Below are positions 1 through 10,100 of a stretch of 64,000 bases of DNA, one piece after another. A model generated the notes under the pieces. The model was given only the letters and a program-made list of their open reading frames with translations, ran no database searches and was not told the origin of the DNA. The stretch lies in contig JBKBHA010000003.1 in NCBI GenBank assembly GCA_046297935.1, forward strand, positions 248,001 through 312,000, given 5' to 3'. Numbering within the stretch: position 1 is the first letter of the stretch; each line of letters opens with the position of its first letter. The DNA is from CAYMZZ01 sp046297935 (lineage in GTDB: Bacteria > Bacteroidota > Bacteroidia > Chitinophagales > Chitinophagaceae). The translations under genes were made by a program, and so were the position numbers.

Positions 1-136
1 CGGCGGATTCATGGGTGGACTTTTGGTATTGATTTTTGGAAACCTAATCTGGCGGATATGGTGCGAGTTGCTGGTAGTGTTTTTTACCATCAACAGATCG
101 CTTAATTCGATCGAAAAAAATACCCGAAAAAACTAA
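1..136 (+). CDS. C-terminal end of a DUF4282-like membrane protein (partial)
   Basis: The second forward frame is open from the window edge to a TAA at 134-136 and encodes 44 residues. They form a glycine-rich hydrophobic segment (GGFMGGLLVLIFGNLIW), then RIWCELLVVFF and a polar tail. A hydrophobic helix, an R-x-W/x-x-E-L motif, another hydrophobic stretch and an N-x-x-L tail resemble the C-terminus of DUF4282 inner-membrane proteins, whose function is unknown. The 5' part lies outside the window. A competing frame is open only to 105 and has no membrane pattern. The family call is from memory and moderate. Confidence 0.5.
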   Translation, partial: GGFMGGLLVLIFGNLIWRIWCELLVVFFTINRSLNSIEKNTRKN

Positions 137-193
137 TCATCTGCCACATCAAGTGCATTCCTCTATTTAACAAAGTACAAAACAAAAAAGAAA

Positions 194-721
194 ATGAAAA
201 CTGTTCAATTAACCCTGTTATTGGCAATCCTGAGTGTAATTGTTTCTTCTTGCGAAAAAGATAGTAAAAGCGACAATGAGGTTCCCGGGCAGATCGACTT
301 GACCAACGTATCGTTGACCAACAGTAATCGAAATTTTGTTGCTAAAGGAATCACCTTTAGTGGCGCCAATGGTTATGATGGCGGTCAGTGGCAAAACTGT
401 GTTAATCCCGACGGGGCCCAAATCCGAGTGAACAATACCAGTGGTGGCTATAATGGCATAGAGCTGGCATACACCGATTTTAATACGCTCATAGCAGATG
501 TGAGCGACCTTCCCCCTATTAGCCGAGTAACTGTCAAATTCTTCAACAATTGCTGCCCCACATTGTCGGTATGTGGCCCCAACGGCGTCATCGCAAGTAC
601 TCAGAATGCCAGCAATCAGGGAGCAAATGCCACTATGGTACTCAACTTCGATCAACAACAAGTGGAAAAGGTCAGCTTCCAAAGTCTGGAATCGATTGTT
701 GCGTCCATCACCATTGAATAG
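194..721 (+). CDS. Small secreted lipoprotein, unknown function
   Basis: The 175-residue product starts with a lipoprotein signal peptide: MK, a hydrophobic core, then the lipobox IVSSC with the acylated Cys near residue 20. It should be anchored in the envelope. The mature part is rich in Asn, Gly and Ser with short beta-like segments, and has a Cys-Cys pair (NNCCPT) and a further Cys soon after. I recognise no family. It stands alone between the membrane protein tail and the two-component system starting at 872. Its ATG follows an A-rich leader (aaaagaaaATG) and no Shine-Dalgarno sequence is seen. Confidence 0.75.
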   Translation: MKTVQLTLLLAILSVIVSSCEKDSKSDNEVPGQIDLTNVSLTNSNRNFVAKGITFSGANGYDGGQWQNCVNPDGAQIRVNNTSGGYNGIELAYTDFNTLIADVSDLPPISRVTVKFFNNCCPTLSVCGPNGVIASTQNASNQGANATMVLNFDQQQVEKVSFQSLESIVASITIE

Positions 722-871
722 TATGTACCGATCGCGACTAAATATCCTGTCAAATTAAATTATCTTTCAACTACCAACCATGCCGGAAATAGCTGCTGAG
801 TGCACGGGCGGCCTGGTGGTATCATTCCAACAAATTAATATTGAGTTGCCATTGAACCATTATCGTTGAAA

Positions 872-2995
872 ATGATGAGTCGCCGGCTCGGAACCATCGG
901 TCTCATTCTCCTTGTTTTCTGCCTGGGAATTCAGTTTGCCCGGGCAGAAGGCGTTGGCATTAACTACGATTCCTTAAAGGCGATCCGCCTTTTAAAACTG
1001 TCGGCAACGGCGAGCGACCAAAAGGAGGCTATCAGCTTTGCCATAAGCAGTCTGTCGATCGGAATGCGCATCAACAATCACTCCATCGTTGCTAAATCGT
1101 ACCGCCAACTGGCTTCCTTTTACCGAAATGTACGAGCCCCACAGTTGTTTCATTTAGACTCGCAGGCCGTTTACCACGCAGCCAAAGCTCGCGATAACAG
1201 TCTCTATTTCGACGCCTTGCAACTAATTGCCAAAGACTTTTTGAATTCCAATCAAACCAAAAAGGCCGCCCGCTACCTACCCCTCCTTGATTCATTGGCA
1301 GCACTTTCCAATCGCAGCTATGACTTGTGCGTGGCCAGCCAGCTACAAAGCTTTTATTACTACAAAATATTTCAACCTGCGCAGGCACTTGCTTTCTCGC
1401 GAAAAAGTCTTACATACGCTATGAAAGGTTCCGACCGATTGCTACAGCTGCGGCAACTGAGCCAGTTAGGTCAGAATTTTCAAAACCTTATGAAGCCCGA
1501 TAGTGCGGCCATTTACCTGTATCAGGCGCTTGACCTCGCAAGGCAGGTGGGAGACAAATTTGAACTGGCGAATGTGCAGAGCTCGTTGGGACTTTTGTAC
1601 CAGATGTCGGGCGATCAGCAACGATCACTCCGTTTCTATCGGGAATCAATACACGGTTTTAGAGAGGCAGGTCAGCCGATCGAAACTTCATACACCCTTC
1701 TGGCCCTATCGGATGTATATCGCCAACTGGGCAATGAGGATAGCGTGTACGCCAGCGTTGCAAACGCGATACAGGAGTTGAAGCTTATCCAGTACAAAAC
1801 GGGGCTAACCCTCGCTCATAATTACATGGGCCGTTATTTTAGTCGGCAAAATGAAAACGACAGCGCACAATATCATTTCAATTTGGCGAAAAGCTTTAGT
1901 AAAAATAACACTAGCGAACTTCTAGACTTTATTACAAAAAGCTATGAAGCAATCGCGCAGTATGAACTGGGTGAACACGCGAGCGGCGACGAACTTTTAA
2001 GAAAAGAGCTGGCTCGCATTGGCAAGCTAATACCTGCTGAAATAATCAACAGCACAGTAGATAAAGTCTCGATACCTGGATTAAGTGATTCTATGAAACA
2101 GAATGTAAAGGGTCTGCTGTTACGAGGCGATACGGTAGTGCTTAAAAACATAGACAGCAGTGTTTCCCGCAGTATCAACCCCTATACAGGCACACTCGCT
2201 GATCTGGATAGCCTGGTTGCTATTCGGCAACATGAAGCAATAACACGCATTGACGCACAGTTTCGGGTACGTGAAACTCGCGATAGCCTGCTGTTGGCCA
2301 GACGCGAACAACAAATTGCCAGCCAAAAAATCTCCTTGCGCAACCAGGCATTGGTATTTACCGGCCTGCTTCTGGTTGCGCTATTGTTTCTCCTTTATTT
2401 ACAAAGACGCCATAATAAAACAGTTCGACTGCTTAAAGAGGAAGCAGATCACCGAATAACGAATACGCTAAACAACATTTCAAGCATCATAGAAAACGTT
2501 AAAACGGAATCTACAGATCATTCCTCGTTCGATCTGCTGGAAGAAAGGGTGGCACCACTGATGGTTTTATATGAAGTACTAAGTTCTGGAACCAATCGTA
2601 ATGTGGATATGCAATCGTATTTCCAGATTATCTGTGAGGGTCGCAAACTGAGCTATGACCACCAAAATCGTATAGCGGTGGAAGTGAACGCTTCGGTAAC
2701 CATGAGTGGCAAAACCGCCGGACGCGTGGGGCTGATTGTGAATGAACTGGTGACAAATGCATTTAAACATGCGTTCACACAGCAAGATTCCGGCAGAATA
2801 GTTATTAACTGCCGGCTCATCTCCAGCAGTCGATACTATCTATCAATAGAAGACAACGGAACCGGTAACGTATTACGTCATACCACAGGCAGAGGGCTGC
2901 AACAGGTGAAAGAGCTGGCATGGGAAATTGGCGCTACTATGAACCTAAGAACAGACCACGGTGCTATGTTTGAGTTCTATTTTCCAAAAACATGA
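872..2995 (+). CDS. TPR sensor histidine kinase (HisKA_2 type)
   Basis: A two-component sensor. The frame opens at a TTG (866), but ATG 872 or 875 gives a clean signal peptide ending near ARAEG, so 872 is preferred. A long helical region of tetratricopeptide-like repeats (roughly residues 40-440, e.g. ANVQSSLGLLYQMSGDQQRS) should be periplasmic. A membrane helix lies near 492-512. Then comes a HisKA_2-type phosphoacceptor (EADHRITNTLNNISSI, His about 527) and an HATPase_c domain with an N box (VNELVTNAFKHAF) and G boxes (EDNGTG, TGRGLQQ). Its partner regulator starts 3 nt after the stop. The signal is unknown; TPR sensors of this type often bind a partner protein. Confidence 0.88.
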   Translation: MMSRRLGTIGLILLVFCLGIQFARAEGVGINYDSLKAIRLLKLSATASDQKEAISFAISSLSIGMRINNHSIVAKSYRQLASFYRNVRAPQLFHLDSQAVYHAAKARDNSLYFDALQLIAKDFLNSNQTKKAARYLPLLDSLAALSNRSYDLCVASQLQSFYYYKIFQPAQALAFSRKSLTYAMKGSDRLLQLRQLSQLGQNFQNLMKPDSAAIYLYQALDLARQVGDKFELANVQSSLGLLYQMSGDQQRSLRFYRESIHGFREAGQPIETSYTLLALSDVYRQLGNEDSVYASVANAIQELKLIQYKTGLTLAHNYMGRYFSRQNENDSAQYHFNLAKSFSKNNTSELLDFITKSYEAIAQYELGEHASGDELLRKELARIGKLIPAEIINSTVDKVSIPGLSDSMKQNVKGLLLRGDTVVLKNIDSSVSRSINPYTGTLADLDSLVAIRQHEAITRIDAQFRVRETRDSLLLARREQQIASQKISLRNQALVFTGLLLVALLFLLYLQRRHNKTVRLLKEEADHRITNTLNNISSIIENVKTESTDHSSFDLLEERVAPLMVLYEVLSSGTNRNVDMQSYFQIICEGRKLSYDHQNRIAVEVNASVTMSGKTAGRVGLIVNELVTNAFKHAFTQQDSGRIVINCRLISSSRYYLSIEDNGTGNVLRHTTGRGLQQVKELAWEIGATMNLRTDHGAMFEFYFPKT

Positions 2996-2998
2996 AAA

Positions 2999-3775
2999 AT
3001 GGAGAATGAAAAAATTAAGATACTTCTCGTAGAAGACGATGCCATTAACTATAGCCGGGTAAAAACTTTTCTGGAGAAGGAAGGTTACGAAGTGCTGCAA
3101 CAGCCCGACGTTCCAATCATCGATAACTATGATGACGCGGTGGCGTTGTGTGCTCGTCAGATTCCCCATATTGCCATTCTGGATATCCAAATAAAAGGCG
3201 AGCGCGATGGGTTAGATATTGGGGCATATATTCGCGACAATTACCAATGTCCTGTCATCTTTTTGAGCGGTCACAATAATGAAGAAAACCTTCGCCGCAC
3301 GGCCCGTATAGGGGCGGATGGTTTTGTGGTAAAGCTGGGCAAGCCACTGCGGTTAGTTCAGTTAAAAACAGATCTGCTTCGGCTGGTTCCACGCGCGCTG
3401 CAAGTGTACAGTGAACGTAAAGAATCGGGCTGGTTTTATCTGCGCGATTTGAATAGCAACGGAGGCTTTTATAAGATCCGGCTGCAATGGAATAACATCC
3501 ACACTATCACCACCAGAGATGCCCCACGCAATAGCATTCTAATTACAACCATCGACGGAAAGCGATATGTAAGCCATCAATCACTCTCCGAATTCATGCT
3601 TGAACTACCTTCCTATATTATTCGTTACAGCAACTCCGACGCGGTAAACGCCCGCCTGTTTAACCGGAAAGGCAAGAGCATCTGGATTAACTATATCGAT
3701 GAAAAAAGATTCGAGATATCGGAGCCGTTCCGTAACGAAGAGATTGCCGACCTGCTAAAGGCCCTGCACTCCTAA
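2999..3775 (+). CDS. Response regulator, receiver plus LytTR-like output
   Basis: Partner of the histidine kinase just upstream and probably co-translated with it (3-nt gap). The receiver domain covers about residues 5-125: acidic pair Asp13/Asp14, phosphoacceptor Asp62 in ILDIQIKG, Ser90 at the switch position (FLSGHNN), and the conserved Lys near 112-115. The last 110 residues show a divergent LytTR pattern: an I-x-x-I-x-T start, a DGKRYVSHQSL stretch, LPSYIIRYSNSDAVNARLF and a final SEPFRNEEIADLL. DNA binding is therefore likely. The LytTR assignment is weaker than the receiver assignment. Confidence 0.85.
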   Translation: MENEKIKILLVEDDAINYSRVKTFLEKEGYEVLQQPDVPIIDNYDDAVALCARQIPHIAILDIQIKGERDGLDIGAYIRDNYQCPVIFLSGHNNEENLRRTARIGADGFVVKLGKPLRLVQLKTDLLRLVPRALQVYSERKESGWFYLRDLNSNGGFYKIRLQWNNIHTITTRDAPRNSILITTIDGKRYVSHQSLSEFMLELPSYIIRYSNSDAVNARLFNRKGKSIWINYIDEKRFEISEPFRNEEIADLLKALHS

Positions 3776-3950
3776 CTCCTCCTTTAGCACTCTTTTCTGC
3801 CATTCTATCCCCTTGCATTTGCCTGCAGAGGCAATGTAGCCATTTTTACATCAGGTTAACCCGTTATCCACGATAACAGTCTGTACAGCATTTTTCGGCT
3901 TCCGGAGGCTATAGTTTCTAATGATTCTATAACCAATTAAAAGCAACAAA

Positions 3951-4718
3951 ATGTTTACAACAGAAGAGCGCCTTATGCAAAACTCGACCCTGGACAAACA
4001 ATCACTCGACAAACTGTTTCACATACTTCGGCAGACGCTTAATCCCGACTTGAGCGATCCGGAGTTATACGCCTATTTTTCGCTGGATCGCTCAGATTAC
4101 TTCTGCGTCAATTTCATTCACAGAGGAGAAGATCTGGCGGGGTTTTCAACAGTTGGCGCCTACCCGAGGAAAGTGAACGGAAAAAAGGTAGTGATCCTTC
4201 GGTCGGCTTTTGGACTGAAGGATGAATACAAAGATGGAAAGTTCCCTTTGCAGAGCATGTTTTACAAGTATATGAAATACAAGTTGCGTAATCTGTTTAC
4301 GCCAGTGTATGTAGCGGGTTTCATGGCTAACCCGCTCATGTACGCCATGATCTGTAAGTACACGCTAACCTGCTATCCGCGGCGCAATCAAAAAACCAGT
4401 GCATCGATGCTCCGGTTTGCCGACGACCTGATGGCATCAATGAACCTTTTACGCAAAAAAGTTCGACCCTTTGTAGTAAGAATTCATTTTCAGGTAAAGT
4501 TTAAAGAGCAGGACATTAAGCGATTTATGTCGAGCAATGACCCGGATGTAAATTATTTTCTCAGCATTAATCCTGGCTTTCAGGATCGAATGGGAGTTAT
4601 GGTACTGGTTCCCGTTACGCTGCCTAATATCATTTACACCTTTATCAGGTATCAACTTCGCAGGTTCAGGAAAACCCGTCGCTCCACGCAGGAGTCGTCG
4701 TCGGGGAAGTCAGGTTGA
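3951..4718 (+). CDS. Hypothetical protein, possible GNAT-like fold
   Basis: A 255-residue protein without signal peptide. It starts at ATG 3951 (MFTTEERLMQNS); a second Met at residue 9 is possible. The central part has hydrophobic strands and a helix (AGFSTVGAY, KKVVILRSAFGL, FYKYMKYKLRNLF, YVAGFMANPLMYAMICKY), which recalls the acceptor side of acetyl- or acyltransferases, but I see no acetyl-CoA loop. The C-terminus (PVTLPNIIYTFIRYQLRRFRKTRRS) is hydrophobic then strongly basic, so peripheral membrane association is possible. It sits alone between the first two-component system and a convergent secreted protein. Function not assigned. Confidence 0.65.
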   Translation: MFTTEERLMQNSTLDKQSLDKLFHILRQTLNPDLSDPELYAYFSLDRSDYFCVNFIHRGEDLAGFSTVGAYPRKVNGKKVVILRSAFGLKDEYKDGKFPLQSMFYKYMKYKLRNLFTPVYVAGFMANPLMYAMICKYTLTCYPRRNQKTSASMLRFADDLMASMNLLRKKVRPFVVRIHFQVKFKEQDIKRFMSSNDPDVNYFLSINPGFQDRMGVMVLVPVTLPNIIYTFIRYQLRRFRKTRRSTQESSSGKSG

Positions 4719-4928
4719 CATCTTTTTACCGGCATAGATACAAGCAGGACCATCGAACGCCTAAGCTGAGCCGGGTAGCGATACTGATCTAATTGGGCTG
4801 AATAGTTCTGGTAGAGGGTGGTGTTGCTATCAACAACACAAACCTTCTCGCTGTTAATTAAACAGCTCGCTGCTTTTGACTGAAAGCCAGGGAGGCTTCT
4901 AACGTTGCATTTGGAAGTGGTCAGAAAA
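4719..4928. other. Convergent intergenic region, nothing recognised
   Basis: About 210 bases between two converging genes. I see no gene, no strong hairpin followed by a T run and no copy of the repeat families found elsewhere in the window. Confidence 0.5.
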
Positions 4929-6260
4929 TTAATTCCAGTTTACCTTATGGGTTTCCCTTCTTCCATTTTCATCCGTTATATGCACAATGAGTACACTCGC
5001 AGAGGGCGCGTGTACTGATAGGCGTGCCGAGCTGGTAGACATCTTTTGCTCGGCAAGCTTTCTGCCCTGTAGATCATAAAGCTGTACCAGCAGCCCTGGC
5101 TTCTGTAATTGAAGCAGCATCTCTCTACCTGCTACGTTGGTCGAAATGCTATGACAAAGTGCAGGTTGCTTTCCAGCCAGTACTATACGTGTGAGGGAAT
5201 AACTGAAACGCGCATCAAGGTCCACCTGCCTGATGCGGAAAAAATGTTTGTTGGAATTAGCGTCCAGTTTCCGGGATGGCACCAATACCATGTATGTTCG
5301 TTCGGCTTCGGCATTGCCTGCTGCTGGTAATTGATCGACTTTGATGAAATGTCTGCCATCTGAAGCATATTCAACTTCGAAATGGGCGGTGCCCGATTCC
5401 GAAAGTGTAGTCCAGCGAAGTTCAACGCCTGCCTCTACCGGCAACGCATTGAAGGTTCCCCACGAAACTGGCAGAGTGCTGGAACCAATATCCTGCGGCA
5501 ATATAAATGGAGTTGTATCATCGGTGTCCCAGTTTGCAAGGTTATAAATCGCTGTTCGCAGTTGGGCAGCAGACCCTGTTAGTGTTCCTTTATACACGAC
5601 ATTGTCTACTTCTGGAGAAAAAAGAATAATATGATCGTTGGATAAGTTGGTGGGTTGTGCACTTGCCGAAGTGGAGGTAGAAGCTCCCGCCAGCCAGCCG
5701 CCGTCCATATTGATGCAGGCGAGCCAGTTGGTTGCACTGTTGTTGGCAGGTTTGGTTCCCTGGTAAGCGAATAGCACATCGCCTGACGGTGGAAATGTAA
5801 AGTCCGGGCAGCCTCCGGGTACTGAAACTGTACCAGTGCTGGCGGTGGCCTGAGACGGGTATGAACTGCCCGATGCACCCGGGCTCGCAATCACTACCAC
5901 CGTGCCGGTTGTCAGGGCTGTTGTTGCCGTCCAGGTAAGAAATGCTTCCGTATTACATGCTCCTTCCGTTACAACCTCATTAAAACCGCCCGTACTAAAA
6001 CGCCAAAGATGATCAGTAAACGTGATGGTAGTACTGGCACTAATGTCTTTCAACAACATGAACGCAAAATCATCAATAGTCCCATCGCCATTATACGCAA
6101 CAAAGGCAATATCCCCCGCACTCAGCGTTGTTTGCGCTTCCGATTTATTTGGAGCGATGCAGAAGAACATGCTCAACACCCAGGCAACAAAAAAAGAAAC
6201 TCTTTTTTTGTGCCTGAAGTTGATGCACTGTTGACTATTAACAATAGCAGGTTTATTCAT
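4929..6260 (-). CDS. Secreted protein with type IX secretion sorting tail
   Basis: A 443-residue exported protein. After a positively charged N-terminus (RHKKR) a hydrophobic signal ends near KSEAQ. The N-terminal half starts LSAGDIAFVAYNGDG and is beta-rich with many Thr/Ser/Ala residues, a layout common in Bacteroidota surface proteins of unknown role. The region from about 270 (LRWTTLSESGTAHFEVEYASDG, then FFRIRQVDLDARFSYS) is a fibronectin-like module usually placed just before a type A sorting domain. The last 80 residues (QLYDLQGRKLAEQKM and a final HKVNWN) match that domain. It should cross the outer membrane by the type IX system. It lies downstream of the LytTR regulator on the same strand, 118 nt away. 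Confidence 0.8.
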   Translation of the reverse strand: MNKPAIVNSQQCINFRHKKRVSFFVAWVLSMFFCIAPNKSEAQTTLSAGDIAFVAYNGDGTIDDFAFMLLKDISASTTITFTDHLWRFSTGGFNEVVTEGACNTEAFLTWTATTALTTGTVVVIASPGASGSSYPSQATASTGTVSVPGGCPDFTFPPSGDVLFAYQGTKPANNSATNWLACINMDGGWLAGASTSTSASAQPTNLSNDHIILFSPEVDNVVYKGTLTGSAAQLRTAIYNLANWDTDDTTPFILPQDIGSSTLPVSWGTFNALPVEAGVELRWTTLSESGTAHFEVEYASDGRHFIKVDQLPAAGNAEAERTYMVLVPSRKLDANSNKHFFRIRQVDLDARFSYSLTRIVLAGKQPALCHSISTNVAGREMLLQLQKPGLLVQLYDLQGRKLAEQKMSTSSARLSVHAPSASVLIVHITDENGRRETHKVNWN

Positions 6261-6264
6261 CGGA

Positions 6265-6301
6265 AATAGTTTAAGTCTTTCTTACAGAAAGCTAAACTAT
6301 T
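6265..6301 (-). promoter_or_regulatory. Leader hairpin before the sorted secreted protein
   Basis: An inverted repeat with arms AATAGTTTA and TAAACTATT, extended inward by CTTTCT/AGAAAG around a three-base loop, with one small asymmetry. It ends 4 nt upstream of the start codon at 6260 in the transcribed direction, so it would fold in the 5' leader or act as an operator. No T run follows it, which argues against a plain terminator. Confidence 0.45.
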
Positions 6302-6378
6302 GCTATTGACGAATATCTGTTCTGCCGTTTAGTAAACGACATTTCTCACCGCGTATCCTGCAGAGGAAATTTAGTCAA

Positions 6379-7170
6379 CTACCGGTCAGTAAAGCTTTTC
6401 AGGTAGGTGAGTAAGGCAGGTTTGAAACTTCGCGAAACAGGGATCATGGTTCCGTTTTCGAGTTCAACCTTACCTCCTTCGGCATAGAAAAAGCGATAGA
6501 TGCTTTTTTTGGCAACAAAATAACTTTGGTGCAACCTTATAAATAAACCGGGATCAAGCTTTTGTATCATGGTCCCTAATGTTACAGAGGCGCAAAGCTT
6601 GTCACCATTGCGCAGAAAAATCCAGCAATAATTGCTTTGCGCGGAGCAGTAAAGGATATGGTCTGTTTGAATAAGGGTGATTCTGTCCTGGGCCGGGACG
6701 GCAATCTTATCGGCATAATACGCCCTTAGTTCCTGATCAGGTTTCGCCGACGCGGCGATAATATTTTTCCGTCCAACTGCTTGTTGTATTTCTTGTTGGG
6801 ATGTTTTAATTCGTGATATAGCGATCCGGAAAGCCTGTTGTATTTGGGAGCCGCCCACCGGCTTCAGTAAATAGTCCGCCACCTGTACCCTGAGCGCCTG
6901 AATAGCGAAAGAATCGTAGGCAGTTACCATTATGGTCTGAAAACTTGGTACAGGAAAATAGTTAAACAGTTCAAAACCGTTTCGCTTGCCCAGTTGAATA
7001 TCCAGAAATACAATATCGGGACTGTTTTTCTCAATACATCGAACACTATCTTCCAGCGAGGTATGAGTCCAAATTTTGCCAACCTGCGGGCAATAGCTTC
7101 TGATATCCTGTTCCAGCGCTAGTGCTGCAGGAAGTTCATCTTCCACAATACAAACATCATACGTAGTCAT
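6379..7170 (-). CDS. LytTR family response regulator
   Basis: Cytoplasmic DNA-binding response regulator paired with the kinase encoded directly upstream. The frame opens at a TTG (7179), but ATG 7170 is preferred. It overlaps the kinase stop by 14 nt, so the two are translationally coupled. The receiver domain has the acidic pocket (VEDE), phosphoacceptor Asp57 (IVFLDIQLG), Thr in VTAYDSF and Lys in LLKPVGG. A linker leads to a LytTR domain (about 165-262) with IHRL-like features: LFIRLHQSYFVAKKSIYRF and MIPVSRSFKPALL. Targets cannot be read from the sequence; the neighbouring sorted protein is one candidate. Confidence 0.93.
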   Translation of the reverse strand: MTTYDVCIVEDELPAALALEQDIRSYCPQVGKIWTHTSLEDSVRCIEKNSPDIVFLDIQLGKRNGFELFNYFPVPSFQTIMVTAYDSFAIQALRVQVADYLLKPVGGSQIQQAFRIAISRIKTSQQEIQQAVGRKNIIAASAKPDQELRAYYADKIAVPAQDRITLIQTDHILYCSAQSNYCWIFLRNGDKLCASVTLGTMIQKLDPGLFIRLHQSYFVAKKSIYRFFYAEGGKVELENGTMIPVSRSFKPALLTYLKSFTDR

Positions 7171-10100
7171 GTCTTTCAAAGCTACATGGAATTTTCAATA
7201 CTACTTTGCATCCGCAATACTCGCCTGATAAATCGGCGTCGGTTATCTCGAAAAGTGGCGCGTGTCCGTGATTTTTGCCCCAATTTAGTTCAGCCAGTAG
7301 TTGTAATCTTTGCTGAATGAGCAGTATGCCCTTTCGATTCGAGTTTTCTGTATTGACAAGTGGGCTGGGCTCGATTGTTAAACTGCTAAAGGGTCGATAG
7401 CCGGTGCCATTATCCACGATCTCCACTTTTACGTACTGCTGATCGGGGTAGGAATGAATAGTCATTTCAATCCTCTGGCCTGGTTCGTCGTTTTCGAAAC
7501 CATGGTCAAAGCAGTTTTCTACCAATGGCTGTAACAGCATGGCTGGTATTAGTAAATTGCTGTCAGTTGTGTGTTGAATTTGAATGTTGATGTGAACCGG
7601 ATTTTTCTTTTTCATATTCCTCCATTCGCAGAAGTTTCTCAGGAGTTGGATTTCTTCGGTTAGGTTTATCCATGCTTTTCCGGACAGTCTTAACTGCTCT
7701 CTTATCAAGCTGGAAAATTTTTCAGCATACTTCTTCCCATCTTCTGTTCTACCTGCTCCATAGTACCCCTGCAATGCATAAATTGCGTTGAATATAAAAT
7801 GCGGGGTCAGTTGCGCTTTTTCCGCCTCTTGCTGCCACTGTAGTAGTTGGTGATGCAATGAAAGTTTTTCCTTTTCCAGCTCCATTTGTTTCCGTTCCGC
7901 ACTGCTTCTCTCCTGTAATCTCTTCATTCTTTTTCTAAACAGAAAAACGATACCCATTAAAAGCGAAAAGGCAAGCAGCACACTGAACCACCACTGGTTC
8001 CACCAGGGTTGATCGATCTCGAAGGTAAAAACGGTCGGCTCGCCGAATTTTGATTCAGGGTACCTGGCCTGCACCTCTACGCTGTATTTGCCAGGCGCCA
8101 GTTGCTGATAGTTTATTTCAGGTGTGTGCGTTATTGTCCAGGGTTCATCCATTTCGCGTATCCTGTACCGGTACTGCGCAGTTTGTACTGTTGAAAAAAA
8201 GAAAGAGGTGAAACGCAGGGTAATATTGTTTTGCCTGAAATGCAATACCGGCGTATGCGGTCTGCCATTGATCTGGATAATCGAATCTCTAAGTTGAATT
8301 TCTTCCCAAAATACGTTGGGTCCTGGCAGCTGCGGCCGAGCGAGTGGGTAGGTAAAGACGCCCTTTTCAGTTGCCATCCACAGCAGGTCATTGTGTAGTG
8401 CAATGCTATAAACCTCGCCTTCGTTAGGTATTTGGATTTGCGGATTTTCCAGCACGTACTGATCCTTTTTTGTTTGCCGCAATTGAAGAACGCCGGTGCT
8501 GGTTGCAATCCACCAACCACCTTCTTGTTGGCCTGAGTACAATAGCTGGTTGATAGAAGGTGGTTGGCCGTTGCCAGATGTCAGCGCCTGAAGCGTTGTA
8601 CCGTTAAACAAATACAAGCCCTCCTCCCTGGTGCCTATCAATAGTTTTCCGTCTGGTAGCACGGCGATATCGGTTACCGGTGTTTGTATGCTGTTGATTG
8701 CCGCAGGAACCGCCGATAACTGCCCACCTACCAATAATTTGATCCCCTTCCAGCATCCCAGCCAGGCACTATCGCCGCCTGCCTGGGTGATGCACAATAC
8801 CTTTTCGCGCAATAAAACCCGTTGTGGATATTCGGCAGGCTGCTGCGTGGAAGCTAAAGCCAGGGGCCTTGGCATTTTTATCAGGATGCCCGACCGGGCG
8901 ATGAGCAGACTGTCGTCATTCAATGCAATCAATGCCTTTGTTGCTCCATTTACCGTTATAATTCTCCCATTGTCGAGATTGGCGACCAGCATGCCTCCAT
9001 CCATTCCTATGTATAAACGGTCGCCATCCTGACGTAAAGTCCTTATTCGTTTGAACGATTCTGAAAACCTGGTTTTGTGAACTAGCCGAAATGCTGGAAG
9101 AACAGCCGAATCAGCGTTCCCTACATTTTCTGCAAAAACGTATCCCTCTTCGGTGCCAAGCCAGAGTTGGCCATTGATCACTTGCAAGCGGGAACAAATA
9201 TCTTCCGGAGAAAACGCATTCACGTTGATTTTTCGGAAAGAACTATTGGCCGCGAGGTACAGACCGTTTGTGAGGCTGGTGGCCCATACGTTTCCAGCCC
9301 GGTCTGTTTGAACAGAACTGATCCAGGGAAGGCTTGTTACAATTGGTCGCAATCCGTTGGGAGTAGTGTCAGCTAACGAATAGACAGATTTCTCGGTACA
9401 TATTAATAACGGCTGCCTAAGGCGGTTTTCGTTTCCAGCTTCCCATCGGCTTGTTTCCTGCGACTGATTTTGGATACGCAACACCAGTTCGTTGCCAGGA
9501 TTGCCCAGTTGTTTTACCAACCGTAACCGTCGATCAAACAGATATACATGCCGATTTTGACTTACACATAGCAGGTTGTTCCAAACCGCTGTTTTGATGT
9601 TTTGGTTCAAAAAACGAACGGTATCAGGCAGTTCAACAAACCGTTGTTGATCGGGAAGGTAAAAGCCCGCATCGGTTAGCAGCACCAACTGTTGTTGAAA
9701 GACAGCGGCCCCTGCCAGTTGTCTGAATCTTGGCCGAATCGTGTCAACCGTGGCTAAAACAGCCGTCTGGCTCCCATTAATCAAGAATGCCTTTCGGGCA
9801 CTAACAAGCACAACAGTTTGCTCCGGACCTTCAATGATAGATTGAATGGTTCCGTTGCCTGAAAGGGCTTTTAGCCACGGAGTATTGGCCGGATTGTGCC
9901 ATTTTCCCTCGCTAAAAAAACAGGGCTCTCCGTTGAAAGTCACAGCCCATATCCGATCCTGACGGTCTTCCAGAAAGGAAAACACATCGTAGTCGGTAAG
10001 ACCATCCTGCTTCGAATAGTAAGTAAAGCGGCTGCCATTGTATCTGGCCACACCACTAGACGAAGCAATCCAGATATAACCCTGCCTGTCCTGATAGGTA

